A DNA stretch of 64,000 nucleotides from Polytrichum commune (GCA_950295325.1 OX485809.1:12338001-12402000); one strand, 5' to 3'; shown: positions 48,625-60,616, numbered from the stretch's first letter. The notes: generated by a model not told the origin, from the letters alone. Numbers and translations: made by a program.

Positions 48625-51600
48625 ATGCCGCATCCGTCTGTTGTGTTGGCCACCGCAGGATACGATCATACCATCCGGTTCTGGGAAGCTACCACTGGGC
48701 GATGCTATCGCACACTTCAGTATGCGGATTCGGTAAATGATCAAGTTCTTTAATTCAGCTGCTAGCAACCTCTTGTTATGTCTTGTTCTATTTATCTGAG
48801 TATCTATGTGAGCTCATTCTTGTGCTTGAGCGTTCAACGAGGTAGCGGATGGGTTGTTGGCATCTAGTTCGGACCATGCACATTGAAGTTCCATTGTGGT
48901 TTGTTTTTTCTGTACGATAAATGAGCACGAGCAACTATGACTAAGCTGTGATTAAGGTAGACATGCCTAAATCCAACATAGTAATAATCTGGACACCTAT
49001 GTTTGAGTGTATGTGGTTAGGTGTGTATCTAATACGGACACCAAAAAGCTATCATTTCTTTGAAAGAGATTGGACTATGTGCTCATAATATGTTAACCAT
49101 TCTAGGCTTAATAGTCAACATAATTGGGGGGACTTGTATGACCACTTAATCATGAGCATGAGAATTCTCACTTAATAATGAGCACAATGAATAAGATATT
49201 CATATGATCTCCAGAAATTATGAGGAAAAAGGCTACAGGCACGTTTTGGATTTGCTATTCATCTTACACCAATGCGTGTTTCATATCATACAAGAAGTGC
49301 GCTAATAGAGAAAAGCATCTGAATAGCATCGGTCTACCTTAGTTCAGACTATGCACATTGAAGTTTGAGTATGAGCGATTGTGACTAAGCGGTGATTTGT
49401 ATAGGGCTAACTTGGATATTTTGCGTTATAGGGATTGTTCACGCAAGCTTTGGCTTTTCTACTGGAGTTTTGTGCTTTTAAACTTTATTTCAGCGATGCT
49501 CTTCTGTGTTTATAAGTGTACAGGAAAGGAAGTTTTTGCATATATTGGAATGGGCTGCGTTTTGCTAGTTCCTTATTCTGTTGTTTGACCCTTTAATGTA
49601 TCCATTGGATGTTAAAACTCACAGCAGAACTTGAAAGAGAATATAGCAGAATAAGTGCAGGAACCTTGCCCTGTAATGATAGTAGCACATGCTGATTCTG
49701 ATGTTGTCAGGCATGTCTGATCTTGTGATGGGATGTGGTCATGTTTTTGCAGCAAGTTAACCGGCTAGAAGTCACGCCTGACAAGCAGTACTTGGCAGCA
49801 GCAGGAAATCCCCATATTCGTCTTTTTGATGTCAACTCCAATCATCCACAGCCGGTAGGTGCCTTAAACATGTCTCTCTTCATAAATCCCTTATCTGGAA
49901 GGGCTTTAGATATAGCTCTGTACTCATTTGATACTTGCTATATGCCAATATGCCTGCCTCTTTAACATGTGCTAATGGTAGTGCTAAAGCTCAGTGAATC
50001 CATGTCAAACTGGTTTTTGTGAGCAAGAAATTACTACTCCAGTTATGAAAGATGCCCAGAAATTTGTTCAGGTTGAAGGCAGAGAGTTTCCTAGAAACTC
50101 TAAGAGTTGCCAATTTCAATGAGTTTTAGAGTGCAGCTTTGAGTAGCTGCTGGTATTTGACCCCCGTGCAGCTCTGTATGGTTGGTTGAGACATTCATTT
50201 GACTTCTGGATTTATATGATTGCAGGTTCTAAATTTCGAGTCACATGTCAACAATGTGACTGCTGTAGGTTTCCAATGTGATGGGAAGTGGATGTATTCA
50301 GGGTCAGAAGATGGTACAGTCAAAATATGGGATTTGAGGTATGGTCATTGTCTCTTCATAGAAGGGAGGTGTATTCCTGATTCCCAATCTGGTCTTTCTG
50401 GAAATTTGGATTGCAAGCCATCTCCTGACTGGTGTTGTGGAGTCACATCGACGTTCATAGGATGTGCATATCAGGAAGCTGGTCTTTTAGGTCCTATGGG
50501 TTTTAGTGTGGCCAATGTGACAGCTGTTGAGTCTTGTCTTTGATTGTAGATTTTGCAAGGTTTTGAATATATGATTAGTATTCTTCATGCATTTGAGAGA
50601 AACTGAGAACAACCATACTAAAGTGGAGTTGAAGTTAGTACAGAACCGTTGCTATCCTAGGAGGAGATTGTCAGGCCTGAATCTTTGAACTGCAGTCTGG
50701 AATTGTGATAAGTGATTGGGGTCTTCACTCTCTGTTCTAGATTGAAGAATCCATTTGGTTGTGCAATTTTTGTTTTGTGTTGAATATACACTTTTGCTGT
50801 CACAAGGGTCCCTCATTTGGTGCTGAATTGACAGTAATGGGCAGCCAGTTGGGATATTAAACAAGCAACTCGTTTTGTGGTTCTGAACGTTAGTGTTTTT
50901 GGTGGGCAGGGCACCAGGCTGTCAGAGGGAATATGAAAGTCGGGCTGCAGTCAATACAGTGGTCCTTCACCCCAATCAGGTATCCTCTATACTCCTTTGG
51001 TCATCCTATCATGCGGGTTTGGGGTTAAGGTTATTTGGATTGGAGACTAGATCCTGAAGAACCATGAACGCGGTGGGTCTTGTAGATGAGTGCATATTTG
51101 TCAAGCTCAAAGCTTTGTGTCTGAATTTGGCTGATGTTTGCAGACAGAATTGATATCAGGCGATCAAAATGGAAACATCAGAGTTTGGGACCTCACAGCA
51201 AACTCTTGCAGCTGTGAATTGGTGCGGCTTCCAGTCTGACTTGGAAATAGAACTTCAGAGGTCTATATTGTACAAGGGAACCAATTTCTAGTTCTTTGGT
51301 CTAAATGTTTATAAACAGCACTGTAATGTTGAGAGAATAGTCCATCACTATGCCAGTTCAAATCATATTTCGCTTATAAGCAGCTCAATATTATAGTTCT
51401 CAACTCCTGCTATATGCCATATCAGTGTGAATGTTAGCAATGGTTCATTGGTTTCATACATAACTTAGGTTACATACATGGTACTTTCTTTGCCCCAACT
51501 GTGAGAAGCTGATGAAGTCAGTTGAACTGCGGCTAGCTTGACCACACTAGATAAGGATGGTGGTAGAAATGATTCCTAGCAACAGAAACAAGGTTAAGAA

Positions 51601-53442
51601 ATATTTGTTTCTCAATTAATCACTTCAGTTGGACTATGGCAGTTATCTGGGATCTCTTCAAATTCAAACCAATTTTATGTATCCTTGTTGATATTGTTGT
51701 ACAGGTTCCAGAGGTGGACACAGCAGTTCGCTCTTTAACGGTGATGTGGGATGGCAGTTTAGTTGTGGCAGCCAACAACAATGGCACTTGCTATGTTTGG
51801 CGTCTTCTGCGCGGAACACAAGTACTCCATCTTATTTTGTTACAAAATCTGATTTTTGTGTATTTCTTGTCTCCATTCATAGGGGGTATTTCTTGTGTTA
51901 TACCTTTCCCTTCGTATCTTTCAACCATATCTCAAGTCAAAGGTTTGGAGAGCTTAAAATTATGTACAGTTCAAGGATGATGAAGGTTTGTACATCTATG
52001 CTGTGCATATCTCTGTCTCGGGCTCACTTTTTTTGTCATGAGAGTCTCAAGGTTGGTCCCAATGTGTAGATGGTACAGGATCTCAGCCAATGGTATCCCT
52101 TCCTGCCTATTTATCACTATGATATATTATAGGGTTCTCACAATCCTCCAGCCCCCCTCCCCCGCCCACTTTACATTTATGAGCAGTCCTCAGTGATCGT
52201 TTTTCTGGTTCTATTAAGTGTGGTCTTAGTATTAAATATGGATGGTGTAATTCTGTGCAGGCTATGACAAATTTTGAGCCTCTTCACAAGCTTCAAGCTC
52301 ATGATAAGTATATCCTGAAGTGCTTGCTATCACCAGAGTATTGTGAGCCAAACAAGTACGTCACTGTTGTCTGATATGTTCCTGTGTTTGGGTGAAGTGA
52401 ATATCAGTGTAGTGCCTGAAATACTATAATCGCGAGTTGTTGCAGTATGACAGAGCCAGCACAAGCTCATTGACAGCAAGCCTTTGTTTAGAGGTTTCTG
52501 ATAGTTTTACAGTATCAAAGTTCGAATCGTTAAAATATCCTGTTGATTCCAGTTTGATTCAGGTGATAAGAGAACATCGAACACTGACTCGTGGACATAT
52601 TGGTAGTATGAGTTGTTAGTGAACAAGGGTTGCTTTCTATTGTGGAACAGAGAAGTGACAAATTGTGAGAAACCTAAACCTCCACGCAGATATTTGGCAA
52701 CAACCTCCTCTGATCACACAGTGAAGATATGGAATATACAGGATTTCTCTCTGGCACGTGTTCTGAAAGGTACAAATTTTGAGAAGTAGATATTTCAATT
52801 TTGCTCATTTTGTAATCAACGAGGTCACGTCTAGATACTGACATGATGTCAGATTATATCTAGAGAAGAGAGTGAATTGAGAAGCTTCTTCTTTTGAAAG
52901 AACTCAAGTGTAACATGGGTGTGATGGTATTGAAGAGGTTGGTCAGCTGGAATTTCATGTGTCAGGAACAACAGAAAATTGAACTAGATGAGAGGTTTGC
53001 TTGTTTGGATTAATAGATAACGAAAATCGCATGCAGGGCATCAGCGGTGGGTGTGGGACTGCGTGTTTTCTGTCGATGGTGCATTTTTAGTCACGGGTGA
53101 GTCATTTGTTGTTATTGGCTTTGGCTATTTTGTTCTTCATCTGTACTTTTCTTTGCCCATGTATTCATACTGTAGTGGTCAGTGGACTCATAAACTGTTC
53201 AGTTTGACAAGAAATAGCTACTGTACAAATGCTTCATAGACCAGTTTTCCATTAGAGTGGAAGGAATTTGTGTAAATATCTGGTAGAATGTGACTCGTTT
53301 TGGTGGATGTTCAGCTTCTTCGGACGCAACAGCTCGGCTTTGGGAGTTATCTACAGGAGAGGCCATTCGTGTTTACCAAGGTCACCACAAGGCTACAGTC
53401 TGCTGCGCTTTGCATGATGGCACAGAATCGTCATCGGTATAA
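48625..53442 (+). CDS. LST8: TOR complex WD40 subunit LST8, ten exons
   Basis: LST8 (GbetaL) is a seven-bladed WD40 propeller that binds and stabilises the TOR kinase domain in the cytoplasm and on endomembranes, supporting growth and nutrient signalling. Exons are 48625-48732, 49753-49854, 50226-50338, 50910-50979, 51144-51221, 51705-51821, 52261-52355, 52690-52769, 53037-53096 and 53315-53442. All introns are GT-AG, every junction keeps frame, and the product is 316 residues, the usual family length. Blade-ending motifs are HTIRFWE (15-21), [39 protein letters not shown] and [21 protein letters not shown] and [14 protein letters not shown] are LST8-specific signatures, which separates it from other WD40 proteins. 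Intron 1 (1,020 bp) carries repeat G. The gene is intact and the identification very secure. Confidence 0.97.
49000..49345. repeat. Dispersed repeat G, copy 3, in LST8 intron 1
   Basis: Related to 190-500 and 25400-25740, sharing GGTTAGGTGTG-like text, AGATTGGACTATGTGCTCAT, CAACATAATTGG and ACCACTTAATCATGAGCATG. It lies fully inside the intron and leaves both splice sites intact. Another fragment is at about 61740-61880. Confidence 0.5.
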
Positions 53443-54412
53443 GGGATTCCATGAAAGTGCATTGCTGCACCTCTACAAAGGCATTCGTCTCTTGGCATTT
53501 TCCCGAATTTGTACAAATGAATAGCGTTTTGCCCAGGGCATCACATTGTAAATCTTAAAGCTGAGAACAATGTCCTACAATCGAACACATGTTTTGTCAG
53601 GACTACTGGGGAGGGCTTTCCCTGGTAATAGTCATCTTGCAAGACCTTTTGGCTGCCTGGCTTGGATTTCAATATTGGCAGTGAAACCACTAGATAACTT
53701 TCGGATGGGCCTTCTAGCACTCGTTCTACCACCGAAGAAAATTGTTGATGGTTAAGGTGTCTGCAGCATGCTAAAGTGTTCTATTATGGAGCTTAGCGTG
53801 ATTATTCACAATGTTTCTTGTTGGTTCCTTGCTACACTGAAAGAGAGCATTATGTAGTTGAGTAAGGATTAAGTCTATCAGGAGACTCTGACCTCAAAAC
53901 CTTGGAAAGTAGAGTGTAGTTGGAAGACATCCACTCAGAAATATGATCAGATGACTCGCATGAATGAACAGGATGGAACAGCACAGTTAATGTCCTTGGA
54001 GATCTGTTGGCACCGGGCCGAAAATACATGGCTATTGGGACGCAGTTGGTTTCAAATCCAGAGAGACCAATATAGTAGCAATGTACTTGATGCATCTGCA
54101 TTGTTGCAACCGACAATGATGTATTGCAATGAGGAATTTATTCAATGCAGGGATGTATCAAAGGTTATGCTACCATGTTATGCAAATTGCTGATGTTTTT
54201 GACAGGAGAAACAACATGTTTTGAGAGGAATCTGTCTCTCCCTTTGTTGTTTTACATGTGCATTTTTTTGCCAAAGGTACCTAATTCTTCACTTAGGTCA
54301 AACTACAGTGATGATCAAGGCTGGTACAATTTGAATGAACTTTTTGTGCAAAACTCACATAAACTGATGTACTCTTACTATATGGACGGGGTCTTTTAGC
54401 ACTGTGGCAAGA
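53443..54412. other. LST8 3' flank
   Basis: Probably holds the LST8 3'-UTR. No further gene was recognised and the polyadenylation site cannot be fixed. Open frames on both strands carry no domain. Confidence 0.4.
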
Positions 54413-54610
54413 GGGAATTATCACATATGAGCGTACCTCTCATTCATCCAACATAAAATCTTGACCCCTTATAAGTTTGTGGCTGTATCATCTCCAATGA
54501 CTTACACTTCACTAATTCAAGGTCTTTACAGTTTAACTCCGGTGTCCTTCATACTATTTCAGGACTTTGATGTTGGATGATGAGAGATGTGCTCATTTAT
54601 GGTAATTCCC
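54413..54610. mobile_element. MITE family B, copy 2
   Basis: 198 bp with ends GGGAATTATCACATATGAGC and TTTATGGTAATTCCC. GTACCTCTCATTCATCCAAC lies near the left end and its inverse, GTTGGATGATGAGAGATGTG, near the right. It matches the copy at 4126-4325 and sits about 1 kb downstream of LST8. Confidence 0.7.
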
Positions 54611-54759
54611 TATCTCCATAGCAACATAGTTGCACATGGAGTTTATAATGGACTGACCCACACACATATAGCCGCAAAACTCCCAAGATATCTTAACATT
54701 CTATGTGTGTAACTTTATGCCCTACTTGTGGTATAATAGAGCAACACCTTGCAACACAC

Positions 54760-56039
54760 GTTGGACGTTAAGTACCCCCCACGAACTAATAGGGATTCCA
54801 TATTCGGGCGGGGGCAGCCCTCCCACGAAATTTCTGGCCCCGCCCGGATTTTTTCCAAACCCGCCCGAAAATAGCTGCCCGCCCCGCCCGAAAACGAAAA
54901 AAACATTGCTCTTCCATTCTTGAAGGCCGCTTGACTACAAATCCCATATTGAGTGCACTTCACCTTCAAGGTCTCAAATCCAATATATATGTGCACTTCC
55001 ACCTAGCAAATAAGGCATTAAGGGGGATTTCATTCCGGAAGTGAAACCATCAACCAAGAATGTAATTAACTTGGAAGTCAAAAAATTAGAAAATCCTCAT
55101 CAACATTGAGGTTATAATTTTTATGACTTACTATTTGAAATTGTCTTCATCATTCTTAAATGACACTTAAATTTAGTGTGCTGATGTGGTATGTATATTT
55201 TATTATATTTTAGATAATTCTGGCTACTTTCAAGAATATTCATACGCACTTATTCTAATTAAGTGTGATTTAATGTAATTATGTCTAATTAATTCTGATT
55301 AATCCTAATTAATCCCAAATAAATCAGAAAGTATTATTTCAAAATTAAGTAAGACTAATTAATCCTAAAATTTAATTACTGGAATTAACTCCAATTAAGT
55401 CCAATCAATTTCAGTAATAACAATACTCAATTTTTATATCCAGTAAGCCTAATTAACCCTAAAATTTAATTAATGGAATTAACTCCAATTAAATCCGGTA
55501 ATTAAAATAATTGATTAATTAGTTCCATTGAGTATATTTTATAAATAAGTGCGTATGAATATTCTTGAAAGTAGCCAGAATTATCTAAAATATAATAAAA
55601 TATACATACCACATCAGCACACTAAATTTAAGTGTCATTTAAGAATGATGAAGACAATTTCAAATAGTAAGTCATAAAAATTATAACCTCAATGTTGATG
55701 AGGATTTTCTAATTTTTTGACTTCCAAGTTAATTACATTCTTGGTTGATGGTTTCACTTCCGGAATGAAATCCCCCTTAATGCCTTATTTGCTAGGTGGA
55801 AGTGCACATATATATTGGATTTGAGACCTTGAAGGTGAAGTGCACTCAATATGGGATTTGTAGTCAAGCGGCCTTCAAGAATGGAAGAGCAATGTTTTTT
55901 TCGTTTTCGGGCGGGGCGGGCAGCTATTTTCGGGCGGGTTTGGAAAAAATCCGGGCGGGGCCAGAAATTTCGTGGGAGGGCTGCCCCCGCCCGAATATGG
56001 AATCCCTATTAGTTCGTGGGGGGGTACTTAACGTCCCCC
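54760..56039. mobile_element. Long-palindrome foldback element, Mutator-like (MULE)
   Basis: A 1,280-bp element. The left arm, 54760-55254, and right arm, 55544-56039, are inverse copies that look identical to the base apart from one extra G in the GTACCCCCC run and the outermost few bases. The ends are GTTGGACGTTAAGTACC and the inverse of GGGGGACGTTAAGTACC. A perfect 9-bp duplication, GCAACACAC, flanks it at 54751-54759 and 56040-56048, as in Mutator-like elements. The 289-bp AT-rich loop holds two copies of a ~90-bp repeat (AAAATTTAATTA, GGAATTAACTCCAATTAA). The same open frame appears on both strands because the arms mirror each other; it is not a gene. Confidence 0.9.
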
Positions 56040-56374
56040 GCAACACACATCTTCATATTCGACACAATATGTCAGTATATAAATCATGCACAACCACATT
56101 AAACATCCATCCTCTCAACATAACCATCCATATCAACTACTAATAGCCTCAATCATATTCCATATGCAAAATGCCCCTCATAACGCCACCATATAGAAAG
56201 TCCGAGCTCACACAAATATATTTGAAAATGATGGGGCATATAAACTAGCCAAAAACATCGTTGAACAATCAACCATTTTAGGCTACAGAATCCGTTATCG
56301 GCATGTGATCCCACCCACATCTACCCAACATGATGGCCCCAACAACATTGAAGAAGAAAAACATATCAACATTA

Positions 56375-56579
56375 AATTGTCCTATTAGTGTGGGTTACCA
56401 TTCAGAGTTACATGTTGCTATAATTTTTTACCGACGCAATCCTTTTTTACCAACTAAAGTTATATTGTATTCTTTGATGTGCATACTAACTACTTATGTT
56501 ATTTGGGTAACAAATGATACTCTGAGTATCATGTTATAGTGACTATAGTATAGTAGTAACCCACACTAATAGGACAATC
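56375..56579. mobile_element. TA-flanked MITE family A, copy 2
   Basis: 205 bp with ends AATTGTCCTATTAGTGTGGG and the inverse of GATTGTCCTATTAGTGTGGG. TA lies on both sides at 56373-56374 and 56580-56581. It matches 33630-33833 through ACCAACTAA and TATATTGTATTCTTTGATG, and is non-coding. Confidence 0.75.
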
Positions 56580-56581
56580 TA

Positions 56582-57040
56582 GTATACTTAATGTCATATG
56601 CTAATAATGTGTACACAAACATCACCAAATGGTTGGATATTGAAAGTATTCACCTCAAATGAACACCCTTTATTTTTGGAATCTAAACATACAATGGGTG
56701 CACAACTCACTCAAAATCTTAAATTCCAATATGCCAAATATATGGGCAACCAACAGAAACACAAAACTTTGGACGATACCGTCTCCCCCCCCCCCCCCCC
56801 CTCTTTGTCACCTTTTTCACCTCCTTGAAAAGACACTTGAATTCACTTGCTCTCTTGTTGCACGAACACGCATATCACCAAACTGTGCACAAATTGCCAT
56901 AATGAAGCAATTCATAACTTTGTGGACACCTTCACACACCCAAACACTTGATGAATGTTGAATTTCACCAGTTGTCTACATACACTATTCCCCCTCATGG
57001 CTACTTCTTGCTCATGTTACCTCCCCATATGTAAATGTCT
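56582..57040. other. Intergenic, nothing recognised
   Basis: A run of C (about 56784-56801) is the only notable feature. No gene is seen. Confidence 0.4.
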
Positions 57041-57056
57041 CCCCAAGCTTTGATAT

Positions 57057-57239
57057 ATATTTTTTTTGAGACAAAAGGCGGACATGCCAACGCCAAAGCA
57101 CAGGAGACAGTTGACCACTTGGCAAGTTTTCCGTCAAGTAGAGAGGAGACTTCACAGCCGGGATTCGAACCGCCAACCTCTTCCTGGAGATTTGGGTATC
57201 TCCCCACCATCATCCGGTAGTTTAAGGTCATCTCGGACC
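57057..57239 (-). mobile_element. tRNA-derived SINE family 1, copy 3 (best copy)
   Basis: Read on the minus strand, the 183-bp body has a perfect B box, GGTTCGAATCC (+ strand GGATTCGAACC near 57162), preceded by an A-box-like GATGATGGTGG about 40 bp upstream. It ends in an A run (T run at 57057-57067). The perfect 16-bp duplication CCCCAAGCTTTGATAT is at 57041-57056 and 57240-57255. It appears to be the most complete and youngest copy of the family here. Confidence 0.88.
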
Positions 57240-57255
57240 CCCCAAGCTTTGATAT

Positions 57256-57652
57256 CACCACATGGCATTCTTCCGTTTATTCCTTCGCCCTCCTTCATGC
57301 TCCTTCACTCTTCACATAGTGCAATGATATATTCCTTAAAAATGCCATTTGTGGGAAACGCAAAAAATACGACCAACTCATACCACATATATTCATCAAA
57401 CAAGAATGGCAAATTCAACCGCCTATCCACCATTCGAATTCGTAGGACAATCCATTGCTTTTCTATTCCCAAACTCGTTACTAAGGCTTGTTCTTGCACC
57501 CGTCACAAGCAAAAAGAAAGGCATATAAAGTTTGAAATTAATCTTGCCTGTCAAAAGAAAAAAGAAAATGAGCAAATCCATGTCACATGAAAAGGCCCAA
57601 AAAATGAAAATTATAAATCAACTCGTCAAAATAATGGTCCCCTCAACCACTA
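57256..57652. other. Intergenic, nothing recognised
   Basis: Open frames here extend from the SINE and carry no domain. No other feature is supported. Confidence 0.4.
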
Positions 57653-57774
57653 CACTATTTTGTCTAATTAGTGTGGTTTACCATTTAGAGTTACGTGTTG
57701 CTATGACTTTTTACTTTTGTTATCATTTTCTACCAACTAAGTTATATCATATTCTTCAGTGTGCATACTAACTA

Positions 57775-58854
57775 CGCTAAATATGATTTTTAGTGTCATG
57801 GTATTTCATGTCACTACAATAACTTTTTGGATGACACTTCTTAGGAATATGTGAACAAATATTGTCATGCATGATGGATGAGTTCATCCATTGGCCAGAA
57901 CCCTACCTTCTCTTGTCAACAACTTGTGATGAAATATTGTCATCGTTGATTGAAATTTGGATGAAATTCACTTGGTAAGTGATAGTAATTGCAATATTGT
58001 AAATCTATAATCCCCCCAAAAAATTACAAGGAGTGGCAAACAATGTTGGGTTAACATCCTAGGGGAAGGGGTATTATTTTTAAGAATTAAAATATTAGGA
58101 GTCCGTAAAGTAGAAAAAAAATCTATTGAGATTAAAATTGTAATACCCTTTTGGTAATTAGAAATCAAGAATGCATTCAATATTAAATACCTTGTTTTTC
58201 TTACAAATTTTTTATATCTTTCAATTTTTAACCGGGGGGAGGGGGGTTGGGGTGCATTGTGAATTGGCATTTTAACAACATGATTGCATTGTTGTGATAT
58301 GGCAAGAAGAAAACATAATAGGAACTATTTACACCAACAAGATTGTAATGGAGAATGCAAGTAGAGTGCAACCTTAAAATTTAGTGTGTTAAGAAACACA
58401 ATTATCCAACATTTGTAGGATAACAAAAGTTCATACAACATTTGCAAAAGAATTTCAAACATCAAATATTATCTCAAATATACCCCTTCATGTCAACATT
58501 TAAACATAATGGAGTTCAAAGTATCCTTAATGAAGAGAAACCCTCATGGAATAAAATTGAGCCCTCCATCTTCTTTGATGAAGCAAAATGTGGTCCCTTA
58601 CACATGTTATATTGCATGGTATTTTTTGTTATATATAATTGGTTTCTAACATTAATTTGCCCCCTATATTTCATATAGAATACTTCAAAAATTACCTCAA
58701 ATGAACATTAAATACCCTATATCATTTCTAAAATACTGGTAGTGCCCCCCCCCTCATGGGGTTAACATTTAGTGTTGGTGACAGTACACCATGGCTTACA
58801 ATTAGTATTGAGCAAGAAAATTAGAATTGGTGACACTAAATATCATATTTAGTG
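57775..58854. mobile_element. TA-flanked element family D, copy 3, itself interrupted
   Basis: Inserted in MITE A3 after TA (57773-57774; TA again at 58855-58856). The left end is CGCTAAATATGATTTTTAGT and the right end CACTAAATATCATATTTAGT plus G. The interior matches 38247-38548 up to TGTTGGGTTAACA, where element E (58057-58758) interrupts it. The matching text resumes with TTAACATTTAGTGTTGGTGA. Confidence 0.78.
58057..58758. mobile_element. Insertion E inside element D3
   Basis: Defined by comparison with uninterrupted copy D2. The 702-bp extra segment is flanked by GGGTTAACA at 58048-58056 and 58759-58767, a 9-bp duplication. Its ends are G-rich on one strand and C-rich on the other (TCCTAGGGGAAGGGG left, CCCCCCCCCTCATG right), a weak terminal inverted repeat. 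Duplication length hints at a Mutator-like element. No protein is encoded. Confidence 0.65.
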
Positions 58855-58956
58855 TACTTATTTCATTTGGGTAAAAAATGATAGTCTTAGTAAAGAGTTA
58901 TAGCAACACGTAACTCCAAATGGCAACCCACACTAATTAGACAAAATAGTGTACAT

Positions 58957-59477
58957 GTCACCCCACCCAACCTATTAGCTTACTAGTAGGTTGTGGGAGT
59001 GGGGCCTTCTCTCAACCCTAGACATGTCTCCCTCTTTGTCGAGTGATCACTCAAAGTCACCACCATATGCACATGCTAGGTACTTCTTCTCTCCGGTTGT
59101 TTATATCGTATGAGTACGGCATGGAAGAACGGGCTCCCATTCATGTCGGTGTATAAACTAAACCCTGAGGTTGCTTTTATTTTATTTATTAGTACATTGT
59201 GAATGTTGTACGTTTGACCACAATCACTCATGCGTGGGGCACACAAATACAATATATTATGGCAGACAAAGCAAGCAAAGCATCGCTCTATTAATATGTT
59301 GGGTTGGATTAGCTAGGAGCAAATGATTGTGTCGACAAACTTTCATAGTTTATTTGTATAGGTGCCTTTAGGTTAGCTAGGAGATTGGCACTGTTGAGCT
59401 TCACAAATTTGCAGGAATCAAGGTTTAACAAAAATTGCCACTATCAAAGTTGGACATGGCAAAGTTCTACATATTAA
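58957..59477. other. Intergenic, nothing recognised
   Basis: No gene or bounded repeat can be supported. Confidence 0.4.
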
Positions 59478-59480
59478 TAA

Positions 59481-60613
59481 GGGGCGGTTTACACCATGGA
59501 CCATGAAGTCGTCCCACGTAAGAGGCCTATTTTGCGTGGGACGACTTCATGGGACGACTTCCATGGTCCGAGTTACTAAAATATTATTTTTCATGGTTCG
59601 TGGGCCCTTCACTAGGTGTAAACCGAATGTGGACCATGAAGAATGACCATGCACCAAAAAGTGGAGGTGCTGATTTTTTTAATACATGCCCAAAAAGGGC
59701 AATTTTGAAAAAAAAATAAGTTTGATCATTCCTTGTCTTCTCTTGGGCTTCACTTGTCTTCACTTCTTGTTAAATGTGTCGAAGATGTGGCTTGCAAATC
59801 TTCTCACAACAATTTTTTTTAAATAAAATAAAATGAGCAATTTAATTTGTACATGCTCAATGTAATTTGCATGTGACATGTACCTTGTGTTGTCACTACA
59901 CTAAATAGGATATTTAGTGTTTGATTATATTTAATGTTGTTACCACCCTACCTTGCTCAACACTAATTTTCAATTCTTTGATAATTAATGTTAGAAGATT
60001 TCCCATTGCACTTCTTTTGACTACCCTGATCTACAATCACTAAACCACTACATATTTTTGTTTTTTGTTTTTCAACTTCATTTTGTAAGAATATTGGGGT
60101 GTGTAATATACCGTTGGAAAGGTATTTTCAAGACCTTTCCAATGGTATATTACAAGCCCCAAAATTCCCAAATTACATTTGGTAGACCAAAAAAACAAAT
60201 CTGCACTTGAATTCTTGAGTTCTAGATGTCCCGCGTTGTTTGGTGAAACACGTGTGAGCCGGTTTAAGGGGTAGGGCAAGGTAGTGTTGGTATGTCTCAT
60301 GGGCTATGGTATAATTAAGGCGCTTAAAAGGTAGGTCCATTAAAAGTTTATTGAAATGGTATTTCTCTGACATGGGCCCTTGCCTTTTCCTACCAGACCA
60401 CCTCTCTTGCCTCTCTCAACGCAAAACCCGTTGGACCATGTCAGTGCATTTATTAGGCCTTAAAAATTATATTTTGGGGACCTCGACCTCCATGGTCCCT
60501 TTGCCATTTTTTCCTTAGTGTAAACCGAAGTTGTCCCGGGAGAACTTCAACAGCCAATCAGATGCCTTGCAGAGCCCTGGTCCAACTTCATGGTCCATAG
60601 TGTAAACCGCCCC
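59481..60613. mobile_element. PIF/Harbinger-type non-autonomous element
   Basis: 1,133 bp with long terminal inverted repeats. The left end is GGGGCGGTTTACACCATGGA followed by CCATGAAGT; the right end inverts to GGGGCGGTTTACACTATGGA followed by CCATGAAGT. The trinucleotide TAA flanks both sides (59478-59480 and 60614-60616), the target preference of PIF/Harbinger transposons (unrelated to the PIF transcription factor). Subterminal palindromes repeat GTCGTCCCACG and GGACCATGAAG. The hairpin of element F lies inside at about 60104-60155, probably a nested relative. No transposase is present. Confidence 0.82.
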
Positions 60614-60616
60614 TAA

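Larger units (their letters stand above)
57653..58951. mobile_element. TA-flanked MITE family A, copy 3, interrupted
   Basis: The ends CACTATTTTGTCTAATTAGT and its perfect inverse at 58932-58951 are flanked by TA at 57651-57652 and 58952-58953. Element D3 (57775-58854) is inserted near the middle with its own TA duplication. Without it, the MITE is about 217 bp, close to the 204-205 bp of the other copies. Confidence 0.82.

Noticed and set aside
54715-55002. Identical 76-residue frames on opposite strands (54715-55002 minus, 55796-56143 plus)
   Set aside because: They mirror each other because they lie in the two arms of the palindrome; there is no domain and no reason to call a gene.
57066-57590. 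174-codon + strand frame
   Set aside because: It starts inside a SINE in antisense orientation and runs into unrelated sequence.
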